Shown here in pieces: positions 16,787 through 22,644 of a stretch of 22,644 nucleotides of DNA. This DNA is from an uncultured Actinoplanes sp. (lineage in GTDB: Bacteria; Actinomycetota; Actinomycetes; Mycobacteriales; Micromonosporaceae), in assembly GCF_934643405.1 (NCBI RefSeq), contig NZ_CAKUCL010000109.1, positions 1 through 22,644 on the forward strand, given 5' to 3'. The notes beneath the pieces are model-generated. The model was not told the origin of the DNA. It did not search any database and was given only the letters and a program-made list of their open reading frames with translations. Every line of letters starts with the position of its first letter. The stretch's first letter is position 1. A program made the translations under genes and the position numbers.

Positions 16787-16829
16787 CCGCGCGTTTCCGG
16801 TGTGCGGAAGCAGCCCTGTCTGGCCGGGA

Positions 16830-16849
16830 CGGACCGGGCATACGGTCCG
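16830..16849. promoter_or_regulatory. inverted repeat upstream of the 2-oxoacid dehydrogenase operon
   Basis: CGGACCG (16830-16836) and CGGTCCG (16843-16849) are perfect reverse complements around GGCATA. The element lies 31 bases before the E1alpha start and just upstream of its ribosome binding site (GGAGGTGA, 16867-16874). It may be an operator for an unlinked regulator or a leader hairpin. No regulator gene is adjacent to this operon. Confidence 0.4.
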
Positions 16850-16880
16850 CGGAGTACCGGCAAACCGGAGGTGATGTCCG

Positions 16881-17834
16881 ATGCCCGATCGGGATCTGTC
16901 GATCCGGATCTTTCAGGTCATGGCGCTGCACCGGGCCGTCGAGGACCGCATGGTGAGCATGTACCGGCAGGGCGAGATGCTGGGCAGCGTCTACACCGGG
17001 CACTGGCACGAGGCGATCGCCGTCGGCACGGCCGCCGCGCTGCGCCCCGACGACTTCCTCTGCCCGATCCACCGCGACCTCGGCGCCCACCTGTGGCGGG
17101 GGATGGAGCCGTGGCAGGTGATGGCCAGCTTCCTGGGCAAGGCCACCTCACCGACCGGCGGGCGGGACGGCACCCTGCACTACGGACGGCTCGACCTCAA
17201 CGTCTACAACCTGCCCAGCCACATCCCGGACAACTATCCGGTGGCGATCGGCGGCGCGTTCGCGTTCAAGTACCGCGGCGAGGACCGGGTGGCGATGGCG
17301 TACTGCGGCGACGGCTCGACCTCGCGGGGCGACTTCCACGAGGCGATCAACATCGCGGCGGTCCAGGACCTCCCGTGCGTGTTCGTGGTGGAGAACAACC
17401 AGTTCGCCTACTCCACCCCGCTGCGGCTGCAGTCGCGTACCGACTTCGCCTCGAAGGCCGCCGCCTACGGCATCCCGGGCGAGAAGGTCGACGGCACCGA
17501 CGTCACCGCGGTGTACGAGGCGGCCGAGCGGGCGGTGCGCCGCGCCCGTGCCGGCGAGGGACCGACGCTGATCGAGTGCGTGACCATGCGCATGCACGGC
17601 CACGCCGAGCACGACCCGGCCGACTACGTGCCCCGCGAGATGTTCGACGAGTGGGGCGCCAAGGATCCGCTGGAGATCGCGGCCCGGCAGCTGATCGACG
17701 CCGGGCACGCCACCGCCGAACAGATCGCCGTGATGCGCGAGGACGCCCGCCGGACGGCCATCGAGGCGCGTAAGAAGGCGCTCGCCGATCCGATGCCGGT
17801 GCCCGACCGCGAGGAGGAGCGGGTCTATGCCTGA
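16881..17834 (+). CDS. 2-oxoacid/acetoin dehydrogenase E1 component, alpha subunit
   Basis: ThDP-dependent E1alpha of 317 aa, cytoplasmic, part of a multienzyme complex that decarboxylates a 2-oxoacid (or cleaves acetoin) and passes the acyl group to lipoyl-E2. The ThDP motif starts GDGSTSRGDFHEA at 143 and ends ENNQ at 171-174. The phosphorylation-loop-like region with RMHGHAEHDPADY is typical. MALHRAVEDRMVSMYRQGE at the N-terminus matches AcoA/PdhA-type subunits. It pairs with E1beta downstream, with an 8-bp overlap, and E3 and E2 follow. Pyruvate, branched-chain 2-oxoacids and acetoin are all possible substrates; no acetoin-specific neighbour genes are seen. A strong ribosome binding site supports the start. 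Confidence 0.9.
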   Translation: MPDRDLSIRIFQVMALHRAVEDRMVSMYRQGEMLGSVYTGHWHEAIAVGTAAALRPDDFLCPIHRDLGAHLWRGMEPWQVMASFLGKATSPTGGRDGTLHYGRLDLNVYNLPSHIPDNYPVAIGGAFAFKYRGEDRVAMAYCGDGSTSRGDFHEAINIAAVQDLPCVFVVENNQFAYSTPLRLQSRTDFASKAAAYGIPGEKVDGTDVTAVYEAAERAVRRARAGEGPTLIECVTMRMHGHAEHDPADYVPREMFDEWGAKDPLEIAARQLIDAGHATAEQIAVMREDARRTAIEARKKALADPMPVPDREEERVYA

Positions 17835-18807
17835 GCAGGAGGTGACCTATCTCGACGCGGTCAGCCAGGCGCTGATGGCCGAGATGGAGGCCGACGACTC
17901 GGTGTTCCTCATCGGCGAGGACGTCGGCCAGTTCGGCGGCGCGTTCAAGGTGACCAAGGGTTTCCTGGAGAAGTTCGGCGAGCGGCGCGTGGTGGACACC
18001 CCGATCGCCGAGTCGGGCTTCACCGGGCTCGCCGCCGGCGCCGCGCTCAACGGGCTGCGGCCGGTGGTCGAGTACCAGTTCGCGGACTTCATCTCCACGG
18101 CGTGGGACCAGATCACCAACGTCATCGCCCGCCACCACTACCGCACCGGCGACGCCATGCCGATCACCTTCCGGTGCCCGTTCGGCGCGCGGCTGCGGGC
18201 CGGGCCGACGCACTCGCAGAGCATCGAGTCGTACTTCGCGCACACCCCCGGCCTGAAGATCGTCGCGCCGGCCACCGTGACCGACGCGGCCGGCCTGCTG
18301 CGCAGCGCGATCCGCGACAACAACCCGGTGCTCTACCTGGAGAGCAAGTACCTGTACCGGCGGATCAAGGAGCCCGGCCCGCTGAGCCTGGACCCGGTGC
18401 CGATCGGCAAGGCGCGGATCGCCCGGGAGGGCGACCGGCTGACCCTCATCTCGTACGCCGCAAGCGTGCACCAGGCGCTGGAGGCGGCCGAGGTGCTGGC
18501 CGGCGAAGGGATCTCAATCGAGGTCATCGACCTGCGCACGCTGGTGCCGCTGGACTTCGCGACCATCCGTGCCTCGGTCGAGAAGACCGCCCGGGCGGTG
18601 GTGCTGCACGAGGCGCCGCGGCGGCTCGGCTACGGCGCGGAGATCGCCGCGGAGATCGGCGAGCGCTGCTTCTGGTCGCTGGACCAGCCGGTCACCCGGA
18701 TCGCCGCGCTGAACACCCCGATCCCGACGAGCCCGCCGCTGGAGGACGCGATGCTGCCGTCGACCGCCCAGGTCATCGACACGGTACGGCGGGTGGCCAC
18801 CTCATGA
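17827..18807 (+). CDS. 2-oxoacid/acetoin dehydrogenase E1 component, beta subunit
   Basis: E1beta of 326 aa, forming an alpha2beta2 heterotetramer with the upstream product. Family landmarks: YLDAVSQALMAEME, FLIGEDVGQFGGAFKVTKGF (27-46), VVDTPIAESGFTGLAAGAAL (55-74) with the conserved Glu62 that activates ThDP, EYQFADFISTAWDQI, and GPTHSQSIESYFAHTPGLK. The C-terminal transketolase domain has LISYAASVHQALEAAEVL and EVIDLRTLVPLD, as in all E1beta proteins. The gene starts inside the end of E1alpha and its stop overlaps the E3 start as ATGA, so translational coupling along the operon is expected. The sequence alone does not settle the substrate. Confidence 0.92.
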   Translation: MPEQEVTYLDAVSQALMAEMEADDSVFLIGEDVGQFGGAFKVTKGFLEKFGERRVVDTPIAESGFTGLAAGAALNGLRPVVEYQFADFISTAWDQITNVIARHHYRTGDAMPITFRCPFGARLRAGPTHSQSIESYFAHTPGLKIVAPATVTDAAGLLRSAIRDNNPVLYLESKYLYRRIKEPGPLSLDPVPIGKARIAREGDRLTLISYAASVHQALEAAEVLAGEGISIEVIDLRTLVPLDFATIRASVEKTARAVVLHEAPRRLGYGAEIAAEIGERCFWSLDQPVTRIAALNTPIPTSPPLEDAMLPSTAQVIDTVRRVATS

Positions 18808-20213
18808 CCGACTTCGACGTGGTGATCCTGGGTGGCGGGCCGGGCGGATACGCCGCGGCGCTCTACGGCGCGTCGGCGGGGCTGAGCATCGCGATGGTCG
18901 AGCGGGACACGGTCGGCGGCACCTGCCTCAACCGCGGCTGCATCCCGGCCAAGGCGCTGCTGCAGACCGCCGAGGTGTACCGCACCGCGACGCACGCCAG
19001 TGAATTCGGAATCATGCCCCAGTTCTCGTCGGATCAGGGAGACGGCGAGTTCCGGCCGGACTGGGGCCGGGTCGAGCAGCGCACCACCGGCGTGGTCGAC
19101 AAGCTGGTCGGCGGCCTGTCCACGCTGCTCAAACGGCGCAAGGTCACGGTGGTCGACGGCCACGGCCGGCTCACCGCGGACGGCGCCGTCGAGGTGGACG
19201 GGCAGACCCTGCGCGGCCGGGCGACGATCATCTCGACCGGTTCGGTGCCGCGGACCATCCCGGGCTTCGAACCGGACGGCGAGCGGATCGTCACCTCCGA
19301 CCACAGCACCCGCAGCGGCGTGCTGCCGGAACGGGTCGCGGTGATCGGCGGCGGCGTGATCGGCTCGGAGTTCGCCTCGGTGTTCACCGACGTCGGCTCG
19401 CAGACCACGCTGCTGGAGGCGCTGCCGGACGGCGTGCTGCCGATCGGCCCGGACCGGGAGGTGGCTTCCGTCCTCGCCCGGTCGCTGGCCCGGCGCGGCA
19501 CCACGATCCACGCGGGTGCCCGGGTCACCGCACCGGAACGCGCCGACGGCGGCCTGGTGGTCGGCTTCGAGAGCGGCGGATCCACCGAGAAGATCGAGGT
19601 GGACCAGGTGCTGGTGGCGATCGGCCGGCGGCCGGTCACCGACGACATCGGCCTGGACGCCGCCGGGGTCGCGGTCACCGACCGGGGCTTCGTCGGCGTG
19701 GACACCGCGACCATGGCCACCAACCGGCCCGGCGTCTATGCGATCGGCGACGTCATCGAGACGCCCGGCCTGGCCCACGTCGCGTATGCCGAGGCCATCG
19801 TGGCGATCCAGCACATCCTCGGCGAGACCCCGGTGCCGGTGGACTACACCGGCGTGCCCTGGGTGGTCTACACCCATCCCGAGGTGGCCTGGGCCGGGCT
19901 CACCGAGCAGGAGGCCCGCGCCGCCGGGCACGACATCGAGGTGCACAAGCACCGGTTCGCCGGCAACGGCCGCGCCATGATCATCGGCGAGACCGACGGC
20001 ATGGTGAAGGTGGTGGCCGCCAAGGACGGGCCGATCCTCGGCTTCCACCTGGTCGGCCCGTGGGCCAGCGAGCTGCTCGCCGAGGGTTACCTGGCGGTCA
20101 ACTGGCAGGCCACCCCGGGGGACGTCGGGCACTTCATCCATCCGCATCCGAGCCTGTCCGAGGCGATCGGGGAGACCATGCTGACCTTCAGCGGCCGCTC
20201 CCTGCACGGTTGA
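18804..20213 (+). CDS. lpdA: dihydrolipoyl dehydrogenase (E3)
   Basis: FAD- and NAD-dependent disulfide oxidoreductase of 469 aa that reoxidises dihydrolipoyl groups of E2. The FAD-binding GGGPGGY is at 10-16. The redox-active disulfide GGTCLNRGCIPAK contains Cys41 and Cys46. The NAD-binding GGGVIGSEFASVF is in the middle and the second FAD motif is GVYAIGDVIETPGLAHVAYAEA. The C-terminal dimerisation domain ends with HPHPSLSEAIGE, giving the catalytic His448-Glu453 pair. The region at about residues 72-90 (ASEFGIMPQFSSDQGDGEF) looks longer and more AT-rich than in typical E3 proteins. All catalytic residues are present. The gene overlaps E1beta by 4 bp and E2 starts 11 bp downstream. Confidence 0.95.
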   Translation: MTDFDVVILGGGPGGYAAALYGASAGLSIAMVERDTVGGTCLNRGCIPAKALLQTAEVYRTATHASEFGIMPQFSSDQGDGEFRPDWGRVEQRTTGVVDKLVGGLSTLLKRRKVTVVDGHGRLTADGAVEVDGQTLRGRATIISTGSVPRTIPGFEPDGERIVTSDHSTRSGVLPERVAVIGGGVIGSEFASVFTDVGSQTTLLEALPDGVLPIGPDREVASVLARSLARRGTTIHAGARVTAPERADGGLVVGFESGGSTEKIEVDQVLVAIGRRPVTDDIGLDAAGVAVTDRGFVGVDTATMATNRPGVYAIGDVIETPGLAHVAYAEAIVAIQHILGETPVPVDYTGVPWVVYTHPEVAWAGLTEQEARAAGHDIEVHKHRFAGNGRAMIIGETDGMVKVVAAKDGPILGFHLVGPWASELLAEGYLAVNWQATPGDVGHFIHPHPSLSEAIGETMLTFSGRSLHG

Positions 20214-20320
20214 GAGGGACTCCGATGGCCGACGACATCAACGACGTGAGCATGCCGAAGCTCGGTGAGAGCGTCACCGAGGGCACCCTGAGCCGGTGGC
20301 TCAAGCAGGTCGGCGAGCCG

Positions 20321-20400
20321 GTGGCGTTCGACGACCCGCTGTTCGAGGTCTCCACCGACAAGGTCGACTCGGAGATCCCCAGCCCGTACGACGGTGTGCT
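20321..20400 (+). repeat. 80-bp direct repeat in E2, copy 1 (lipoyl domain 1)
   Basis: This 80-bp stretch recurs at 20639-20718, 318 bp downstream, with a single mismatch (C at 20350, G at 20668). It encodes the core of the lipoyl domain, including the lipoylated lysine. Even silent positions agree, which points to recent duplication or gene conversion between the two domains. Confidence 0.9.
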
Positions 20401-20638
20401 GATCGAGGTGCTGGTCGCGCCGGGCGACACGGTCCCGGTCGGCACGCCGCTGGCCCGGATCGGCCCGCCGGACGCGGTCGGCCGGGGCGAGCACTCGCCG
20501 GTCGACGAGTCGGTGGGGCCGCCCGGGGAGATCGCCGTGCGGACCGCGGCCGAGACGCAGGAGGTGCGGCTGCCCAAGCTCGGCGAGTCGGTCACCGAGG
20601 GCACGGTGGGCCGGTGGCTCAAGGCGCAGGGCGATCGG

Positions 20639-20718
20639 GTGGCGTTCGACGACCCGCTGTTCGAGGTGTCCACCGACAAGGTCGACTCGGAGATCCCCAG
20701 CCCGTACGACGGTGTGCT
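20639..20718 (+). repeat. 80-bp direct repeat in E2, copy 2 (lipoyl domain 2)
   Basis: Second copy of the repeat at 20321-20400, in the same reading frame (offset of 106 codons). Identity falls off quickly outside this stretch, although the flanking lipoyl sequence is still similar. Such repeats hinder short-read assembly and could have contributed to problems nearby. Confidence 0.9.
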
Positions 20719-21064
20719 CCTGGAGATCCTCGTGCCCGAGGGCGAGACCGTCCCGGTGGGCACGCCGCTGGCCCGCATCGGCGAGCCGGGCGCCGCCCCC
20801 GCGCCGCCGCAGACGACGGCCCGCGCCCCCGCCCCCGCCTCCGATTCCGCTTCCGCGCCCGCCTCCTCCCCCACGTCCGGCAACGGGCAGAAGCGGATGC
20901 TCTCCCCGGTCGTGCGCCGGCTCGTGGCCGAGCGGGGTCTCGACGTCGCCACCATCACCGGCACCGGCGGTGGCGGCCGGATCATGCGGGAGGACGTGCT
21001 GGCCGCGATGGCCTCGGTGCCGGCCCGGGCGGCAGCGGCCGGATCAACCTGGTCGCCGCCCTGA

Positions 21065-21185
21065 GCGGCACCCCGCTGACGCTGAGCGGCACCGACGAGG
21101 ACGGCAGCCCAGCGGCAGGACCGCTGCCACCGCTGAGCGCGCCGACCGGCGATGGCAAGTTCGCCCTCTCCCGGATGTGCTGGCC
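21065..21185. other. unassigned high-GC stretch after the broken E2
   Basis: This segment does not continue E2 in any frame. The frame one base before that of E2 is open and reads INLVAALSGTPLTLSGTDED, then ends with a stop at 21189. It has no match that I recognise, and no good start codon or ribosome binding site. The segment may be part of a further gene joined out of frame, or a second misjoin near 21030-21060, where GGCGGCAGCGGCCGGATCA resembles the E2 sequence at about 20967-20985. Confidence 0.4.
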
Positions 21186-21425
21186 GTGAACGTCGACCCG
21201 ACCGCAGGCCCCCGCTGGGCCACCGTCGACGACGGGCGCGAGCCCCGCTACGCGCACTCCTACATCGGGCTGGGCATCACGCCGACCGTCGCGCTCGAGC
21301 TGGAGGCGGGCGGCAAGGGGTCGATCCGGGAGGTCATCTCCACCATCCGGACGTTCTCCCGCTTCCGGCCGTTCCAGATCGAGACCGACGCGGGCACCGA
21401 GAGCTTCGACAGCGTGATCTTCGCC
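21186..21425 (+). pseudogene. fragment resembling a diacylglycerol-kinase-like protein
   Basis: The frame reads NVDPTAGPRWATVDDGREPR, then a segment with SYIGLGITPTVALELEAGG, IREVISTIRTFSRFRPFQIE and FDSVIFA. The pattern (a Gly-rich IGLGI strand, a helix, a conserved strand, then Phe-Asp-Ser-hydrophobic-Ala) resembles the second half of diacylglycerol/lipid kinase-like proteins. This is a family-level impression only. The N-terminal half, with the nucleotide-binding Gly-Asp-Gly motif, is missing. A GTG at 21186 exists but lacks a ribosome binding site. At 21405-21425 the frame passes directly into the C-terminus of CdsA. Base composition is still of the actinobacterial type. Confidence 0.45.
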
Positions 21426-21470
21426 TCACCGCTGGTGTGGCTGATCATCCGGTCGGTGCCCCTGTATTGA
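21405..21470 (+). pseudogene. cdsA: C-terminal end of phosphatidate cytidylyltransferase (CdsA)
   Basis: The last 21 residues before the stop, FDSVIFASPLVWLIIRSVPL plus a final Tyr, match the membrane-embedded C-terminus of clostridial CdsA. There the conserved context is Gly-His-Gly-Gly-Val-Leu-Asp-Arg-Phe-Asp-Ser. The Gly-His-Gly-Gly part is absent here, because the upstream sequence belongs to another protein. CdsA directly upstream of Dxr, ten bases before its start, is the usual Firmicute order (uppS-cdsA-dxr-rseP). A complete CdsA would be about 260-280 residues; only the tail is present. Confidence 0.7.
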
Positions 21471-21480
21471 GGAAGTTATC

Positions 21481-22632
21481 ATGACAAAAACCATTTCCCT
21501 GCTGGGAAGCACCGGGTCCATCGGGCGGCAGACGCTGGCCGTGGCCCGGGAACTGAAGCTGCGGGTGGCCGCGCTGGCGGCCCACGGCAGTGTGGAGCTG
21601 ATAGAAGCGCAGGCGCGGGAGTTCGGCCCGCGCCTTGCGGTGCTTTATGACGCCGCCGCGGCGGAGGAGCTGCGGCAGCGTCTGCGCGATACGGATATCG
21701 AGGTGCTGTCGGGGCCGGAGGGCCTTCTGGCGGCGGCACAGGCGGAGGAGGCCGACACGGTGGTGACCGCCGTGGTAGGCAGCGTAGGACTGGGGCCGAC
21801 GCTGGCGGCCATCCGCCTTGGGCGGCGCATCGCCCTGGCCAACAAGGAGACGCTGGTGTGCGCCGGAGAGCTGGTGATGGCCGCCGCGAAGGAATACGGT
21901 GCGGATATCGTGCCGGTGGACAGCGAGCATTCCGCCATTTTTCAATGTTTGCAGGGCTGCGCCGACCGACGGGAGATACGCCGCCTGATCCTGACCTGCT
22001 CCGGCGGCCCGTTCTTCGGCAGGCGCTATGAGGAACTGGAGACCATGACGCCTGCCCATGCGCTGAAGCACCCCAACTGGAGCATGGGCGCCAAGATCAC
22101 CATCGACTCTGCCACGCTGATGAACAAGGGGCTGGAGGTCATCGAGGCCATGCGGCTGTACGGCCTTCCCCTGGAGCAGGTGGACGCGGTGGTGCACCGG
22201 CAGAGCGTCATCCACTCTCTGGTGGAGTTCCGGGACGGGGCCATGCTGGCCCAGCTGGGTACGCCGGATATGAAGCTGCCCATCCGCTACGCCATGACGT
22301 GGCCGGAGCGGGCGGCATCGCCGGAGGAGCCGCTGGATCTGCTGCGGTGCGGCGCGCTGACCTTCGCGCCTATCGACGCCGACGCCTTCCGCTGCTTCGC
22401 CATTGCCCGGCAGTGCGCCAAAGAGGGCGGCACCGCCTGTGCCGTCATGAACGCCGCCAACGAGGAGGCGGTGTGGGCGTTTCTGCGGGGAGAGAACTCC
22501 TTCAACGGCATACATCGCACGGTGGAAGCGGCGCTGGACAGGGTAGCGGTGAAATATCAGCCAAGCCTTGCGGATATACTGGAAGCAGACCGTCTGGCCC
22601 GGGAAGCGGCGCGGGCGGTACTGAAGCGATAA
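21481..22632 (+). CDS. dxr: 1-deoxy-D-xylulose-5-phosphate reductoisomerase, clostridial type
   Basis: Complete cytoplasmic enzyme of 383 aa; it makes methylerythritol phosphate in the non-mevalonate isoprenoid pathway using NADPH and a divalent metal. The NADPH motif LLGSTGSIGRQTL spans 7-19, and ANKETLVCAGELV follows at 120-132. Metal ligands lie in PVDSEHSAIFQCL (Asp147, Glu149) and NKGLEVIEA (Glu219). The flexible loop has HPNWSMGAKITIDSATLMNK, and CSGGPFFG replaces the more usual Ala-Ser-Gly-Gly. The ATG follows GAGGA in the preceding intergenic bases. Codons such as ATA, TTT, CAA, TTG and TAT, nearly absent upstream, are common, so the gene does not share the genome background of the rest of the window. 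Oscillospiraceae-like origin is likely. Confidence 0.95.
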   Translation: MTKTISLLGSTGSIGRQTLAVARELKLRVAALAAHGSVELIEAQAREFGPRLAVLYDAAAAEELRQRLRDTDIEVLSGPEGLLAAAQAEEADTVVTAVVGSVGLGPTLAAIRLGRRIALANKETLVCAGELVMAAAKEYGADIVPVDSEHSAIFQCLQGCADRREIRRLILTCSGGPFFGRRYEELETMTPAHALKHPNWSMGAKITIDSATLMNKGLEVIEAMRLYGLPLEQVDAVVHRQSVIHSLVEFRDGAMLAQLGTPDMKLPIRYAMTWPERAASPEEPLDLLRCGALTFAPIDADAFRCFAIARQCAKEGGTACAVMNAANEEAVWAFLRGENSFNGIHRTVEAALDRVAVKYQPSLADILEADRLAREAARAVLKR

Positions 22633-22644
22633 AGGAATTGTAAG
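22633..22644 (+). promoter_or_regulatory. ribosome-binding-site-like end of window
   Basis: The sequence AGGAATTG after the dxr stop looks like a Shine-Dalgarno region for a gene beginning just beyond the window. In Firmicutes that would most often be rseP, a site-2-type membrane protease. The gene itself is not in the window. Confidence 0.35.

Larger units (their letters stand above)
20225..21064 (+). pseudogene. dihydrolipoyl acyltransferase E2, truncated before the catalytic domain
   Basis: The open frame encodes 279 aa: two lipoyl domains (about 8-80 and 114-187) with lipoylation lysines Lys46 and Lys152, each in STDKVDSEIPSPYDG; a Pro/Ala/Ser-rich linker (about 188-221); and a peripheral-subunit-binding domain (about 223-262, LSPVVRRLVAERGLD and GTGGGGRIMREDVLAAM). 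Normal E2 proteins then continue with a catalytic domain of over 200 residues that transfers the acyl group to CoA and builds the core. That domain is absent here in all frames. After residue 262 the frame goes on for 17 unrecognised residues to a stop. The intact gene would complete the E1-E3-E2 operon. The most likely cause is a broken assembly rather than natural decay, since everything up to that point is intact. Confidence 0.75.

Noticed and set aside
18630..20207. A 525-codon open frame on the minus strand
   Set aside because: Antisense shadow of E3; His/Asp/Arg-rich composition and no recognisable motif.
20225..21470. A natural multi-domain fusion of E2, lipid kinase and CdsA
   Set aside because: The parts are in different frames with a stop at 21064, each lacks an essential half, and the last boundary falls in a short motif shared by two unrelated families. 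A misjoin explains this better.
21481..22632. Horizontal transfer of dxr into the actinobacterium
   Set aside because: The upstream neighbour is only a tail of clostridial cdsA fused to another gene, and no mobile element or integration site is visible. Contamination or chimerism is simpler, though it is not proven.

Overview
This window reads as about 21.4 kb of a high-GC actinobacterial genome followed by about 1.2 kb of a lower-GC, clostridial-type genome. In the first part codons end almost always in G or C, starts are GTG or ATG with ATGA/GTGA overlaps, FCD-GntR/DeoR/LacI regulators are frequent, and the inositol genes include a Cgl0158-type aldolase. Micromonosporaceae (Actinoplanes-like) is a reasonable guess, not proven. 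No rRNA, tRNA, CRISPR array, insertion sequence or prophage was seen.

Layout. (1) 119-1674: a GntR/FCD regulator diverges from an SDR oxidoreductase; a perfect 8+8 bp inverted repeat lies between them. (2) 1780-3641: a DeoR-type and a LacI-type regulator, overlapping by 4 bp. (3) 3838-13303: a tightly packed myo-inositol operon on the plus strand: sugar porter (IolT-like), IolC kinase, Cgl0158-family aldolase, IolA, IolD, IolE, IolG, IolH. Together these import inositol, oxidise and dehydrate it, open the ring, phosphorylate and cleave the product, and convert malonate semialdehyde to acetyl-CoA. No iolB (5-deoxyglucuronate isomerase) is present. (4) 13313-15200: a type II 3-dehydroquinate dehydratase trails the operon and converges on an MHS-family MFS transporter; a perfect 12-bp hairpin covers the dehydratase stop codon. 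(5) 15325-16768: a dodecin-like protein, a metallo-beta-lactamase-fold hydrolase and a small Met-rich helical protein. (6) 16881-21064: a 2-oxoacid dehydrogenase operon, E1alpha, E1beta, E3, then an E2 with two lipoyl domains and a subunit-binding domain but no acyltransferase domain.

The right end is a mosaic. After the truncated E2 there are about 120 bp of unassigned high-GC sequence, then a fragment resembling the C-terminal half of a diacylglycerol-kinase-like protein. At 21405-21425 this is fused in frame to the last residues of a CdsA (phosphatidate cytidylyltransferase), followed by a complete clostridial-type dxr. CdsA-Dxr is the normal order in many Firmicutes, so the window most likely crosses a misassembly at a short shared motif (Phe-Asp-Ser-Val-Ile-Phe-Ala). 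I do not see convincing evidence for a new multi-gene system; the most notable observations are this junction, the missing iolB, the operator-like palindromes, and the E2 repeat and truncation.
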